Positions 6,454-7,079 of a DNA stretch of 7,079 nt are shown here, piece by piece. Origin of the DNA: Flammeovirgaceae bacterium (GTDB lineage Bacteria; Bacteroidota; Bacteroidia; Cytophagales; Cyclobacteriaceae); assembly GCA_022616575.1 (NCBI GenBank), contig JAKEEN010000256.1, positions 1 to 7,079 of the forward strand. Reading direction: 5' to 3'. Under the pieces are notes generated by a model. That model saw nothing but the letters and a program-made list of their open reading frames with translations. It was not told the DNA's origin and searched no databases. How positions within the stretch are numbered: the first letter of the stretch is position 1; each line of letters starts with the position of its first letter. Made by a program: the position numbers and the translations under genes.

Positions 6454-7079
6454 ATGCCTTCTGCTTTTGAGAGTCTTCTGAGAAAAGAAGTTCAGCAATT
6501 TATTCGCGATCATGAAAATGATGACGAACAAGCTCTGTTGTTGAAACACAAAACTATTTTAGGGTTACCTGCCTCTTTAATTGCCACCCAAATCGCAGAC
6601 CGAAGGAAAGCCAGGTTCAAGTTGCCTACTTTCTATCAGGCACAGAACATCCTCTTTCCACCATCGGTAAATCTTGAGCAGTGCTCTTCAGAAACAACCG
6701 CCAAGTACAAAGCAGATGAAATGGCCTCGATAATTTCCCTCATTCAGGGAAAACAAAGAGGGGTGTTGGATCTCACGGGTGGTTTTGGTGTCGATACGTT
6801 TTTCTTTAGCAAAGCATTTCAACCCGTTGATTATGTAGAGCCATTTGTTGATTTATTCGAAATCGTTAAACACAATCATGCTACACTGGGGGCGAAAAAC
6901 ATTTTCCATTACAACACAACAGCCGAAAAGTTTTTGAAATCAACTGAGCATCGCTACAGTCTTATCTATATTGATCCTTCCCGAAGAAAATCAAATCAAA
7001 AAGTCTTTAAGCTGGCCGATTGCGACCCGGATGTTGTTTCATTGCTCGATTTGATCTTTAGCAAGACCAACAATTTACT
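6454..7079 (+). CDS. Class I SAM-dependent methyltransferase, PG_1098-like (5' part, cut by window edge)
   Basis: An open frame from ATG 6454 continues without a stop to the right edge, giving 208 codons plus two bases; the C-terminus is missing. The N-terminal region (about 1-100) opens with MPSAFESLLRKEVQQFI and contains FYQAQNILFPPS (60-71), typical of the Bacteroidota PG_1098 group. The Rossmann methyltransferase core follows. Motif I is LDLTGGFGVDT (105-115), the acidic SAM-ribose residue is Glu129 in YVEP, and motif IV is IYIDPSRR (171-178). Motif IV resembles the DPPR/NPPY loops of nucleic-acid methyltransferases more than small-molecule ones. Family members are about 400 residues and usually end in a THUMP-like RNA-binding domain, which would lie beyond the window. 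An rRNA or tRNA substrate is therefore inferred, not shown. It starts 15 nt after the LAB_N gene and has no Shine-Dalgarno sequence. Confidence 0.85.
   Translation, partial: MPSAFESLLRKEVQQFIRDHENDDEQALLLKHKTILGLPASLIATQIADRRKARFKLPTFYQAQNILFPPSVNLEQCSSETTAKYKADEMASIISLIQGKQRGVLDLTGGFGVDTFFFSKAFQPVDYVEPFVDLFEIVKHNHATLGAKNIFHYNTTAEKFLKSTEHRYSLIYIDPSRRKSNQKVFKLADCDPDVVSLLDLIFSKTNNL

Overview
The window looks like ordinary chromosomal DNA from a member of the Bacteroidota, most likely the Cytophagales. This is inferred from several things. The 8-helix MacB/FtsX-type permease starts with the family's typical MIKNYF...RNLKRHKFFSFIN opening. There is a DUF4382 lipoprotein with an acidic stretch after its lipid-anchored cysteine. 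A PG_1098-like methyltransferase is present. Start codons have A-rich or featureless leaders instead of Shine-Dalgarno sequences. An exact TAnnTTTG (-7) promoter box lies before the first gene. Base composition is moderately AT-rich throughout, and no segment looks foreign by eye.

Layout from left to right: a short leader with a promoter; asd (97-1089, +), encoding aspartate-semialdehyde dehydrogenase; a 106-nt gap with nothing recognisable; a DUF4382 lipoprotein (1196-1969, +) closed by a hairpin terminator; a stand-alone ABC-transporter permease (2085-4514, +) whose start codon sits inside a perfect 9-bp inverted repeat; a 15-bp perfect hairpin serving as terminator between convergent genes; a HI0933/BaiN/YhiN-family flavoprotein (4537-5766, -), whose last codons and stop lie inside that hairpin; a 42-nt divergent intergenic region; a membrane protein made of two tandem LAB_N repeats (5809-6438, +); and, 15 nt further on, the start of a class I SAM-dependent methyltransferase that runs off the right edge (6454-7079, +). 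No RNA gene, mobile element or CRISPR array was seen, and no gene-free stretch exceeds about 115 nt.

The genes do not form one obvious pathway. asd is housekeeping amino-acid and cell-wall precursor metabolism. The lipoprotein and permease belong to the cell envelope. The right-hand cluster is the only place where a shared theme can be argued: the flavoprotein family includes an enzyme reported to make dihydrouridine in 23S rRNA, and the PG_1098-like protein resembles an RNA methyltransferase. The LAB_N protein between them is probably membrane- or lipid-related. I found no convincing new multi-gene system. The observations most worth checking are the SWEET-like 3+1+3 helix layout of the LAB_N protein, the inverted repeats placed on two start codons, and the stop codon located in a terminator loop.
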